From positions 1-32,524 of the forward strand of contig CAZZAX010000061.1 in the NCBI GenBank assembly GCA_964653075.1: 32,524 bases of DNA. Direction: 5' to 3'. Made by a program: the position numbers and the translations under genes. The DNA is from NIOZ-UU13 sp964653075 (GTDB lineage: Bacteria; Planctomycetota; Phycisphaerae; Sedimentisphaerales; Anaerobacaceae). Positions 31,914 through 32,524 of this stretch are shown in pieces. A model generated the notes under the pieces. It saw only the letters and a program-made list of their open reading frames with translations. It ran no database searches and had not been told where the DNA came from. How positions within the stretch are numbered: position 1 is the first letter of the stretch; each line of letters begins with the position of its first letter.

Positions 31914-32524
31914 CCGCCTGCCAAATCCTCTATTAAGATCCCGGTTTTATCAGGCTTACAATTTTGTAAAACAATAATTGAAGATGCTTTGTATTGCAAG
32001 CTATTTAGTATATGCACACTTTGCATCAATTTTGGCCTTTGAAGGAATTGGGTTTGTATTGGGTTTGAATTGGGTTTGTTTTGGCTTTGTTTTTTCGCTC
32101 GGCCAGTGCGATAATTTTTATATTCCATTTTGAAATAGATACTTAGGTTCATTTTAACTTTTTGGCAAATTGGGTTTGTTTTGGGTTTGAATTGGGTTTG
32201 TTCTTTTGCCCGGTAAGCGGGGAAATTTTTTGTAATTCATTGTTAAAGCATTTCTTAGGTTCATTTTTTGCCTTTTGACAATTGGGTTTGAATTGGGTCT
32301 GTATTGGGTTTGTTTTTTCGCCCCGCCAAGCGGGTAAAATTTCGTATTTACTTGTCTCAAAAGAGCTTACGCCAATTTTAATGTTTTTAAAATTGGGTTT
32401 GTTTTGTATAAAAGCAGCAGCAATTTTCGTACTTTTTTCATTGGAAAACCTACCTTTTTGATTATTTTCCTGCCTAAAAGTTCGTATCGCGTCCCTTCGA
32501 CTCCGCTCAGGACAAGATTGTGTG
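31914..32524. other. Gene-free right edge made of repeats
   Basis: No gene is present. Minus-strand frames here translate to NKPNSNPIQTQF-like strings, which come from the repeat DNA and not from a protein family. The main element is the TTGGGTTTG array at 32046-32402. A TTCGACTCCGCTCAGG dispersed repeat lies at 32493-32515, next to the window end. Confidence 0.75.
32046..32402. repeat. TTGGGTTTG higher-order repeat array
   Basis: Short blocks of TTGGGTTTG with an 11-base period start at about 32047, 32169, 32281 and 32391. The first three blocks hold three or four copies each, the last is a single copy. After most blocks come TTTTTTCGCC or a similar sequence, a small GC hairpin (CCCGCCAAGCGGG in the third) and, in the first two, CTTAGGTTCATTTT. 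The larger unit is thus 110-122 bases. Confidence 0.8.

Noticed and set aside
31910..32360. Two minus-strand frames with NSNPIQTQF-like content
   Set aside because: They are translations of the TTGGGTTTG repeat array; low complexity and no gene signals.

Overview
The window most resembles a chromosomal fragment from a Planctomycetota bacterium, probably class Phycisphaerae. This is inferred from gene content and repeat style only; there is no rRNA. The pointers are an LL-diaminopimelate aminotransferase, two pseudopilin-type proteins with the FTLxEL N-terminus, a rhomboid protease with a charged C-terminal tail, an ECF sigma/anti-sigma pair with a coiled-coil exported partner, a Tat-exported sugar-isomerase-like protein beside a secreted beta-helix protein, and many short hairpin repeats between genes. 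No tRNA, rRNA or CRISPR array was found.

Left part (1-9.9 kb) is accessory and gene-poor. After a repeat-rich 0.7 kb come three plus-strand genes that all carry HEPN/Abi-like C-terminal motifs (724-3189) and a 76-residue hypothetical protein. A repeat field follows (3463-4730) with fold-back elements, 17-bp tandem arrays and hairpin repeats. Then come a 27-residue lipoprotein-like peptide and a pseudopilin. A trypsin-like protease (6422-7528) sits alone, followed by an integron attC-like fold-back structure. It is bracketed by a ~200-bp direct repeat, a ~135-bp inverted repeat and terminator-like hairpins. A membrane-anchored protein with a phage tail-collar domain (9043-9900) appears frameshifted at a run of seven C.

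Middle part (10.0-16.7 kb) is a minus-strand group: a PutP-like sodium/solute symporter, an M15-like peptidase, a secreted beta-helix protein that seems cut short at its C-terminus, and a Tat-exported isomerase-like protein. This looks like envelope or polysaccharide metabolism.

The housekeeping stretch (17.0-22.8 kb, plus strand) holds dapL (lysine/peptidoglycan precursor), a FolK-deoxynucleoside kinase fusion, panC, panD, lgt and a rhomboid protease. Cofactor genes (folate, pantothenate) are followed by membrane and lipoprotein functions.

Right part (23-32.5 kb): on the minus strand, a CPBP membrane protease with a Cys-rich small protein, a 24-residue-repeat protein, a pseudopilin, a PGPGW-like membrane protein and a RACo-like ferredoxin/ASKHA protein. 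On the plus strand, a Cys-rich small protein and the three-gene sigma/anti-sigma/exported-partner operon. A minus-strand CaCA antiporter follows, and the window ends in an 11-nt periodic repeat array.
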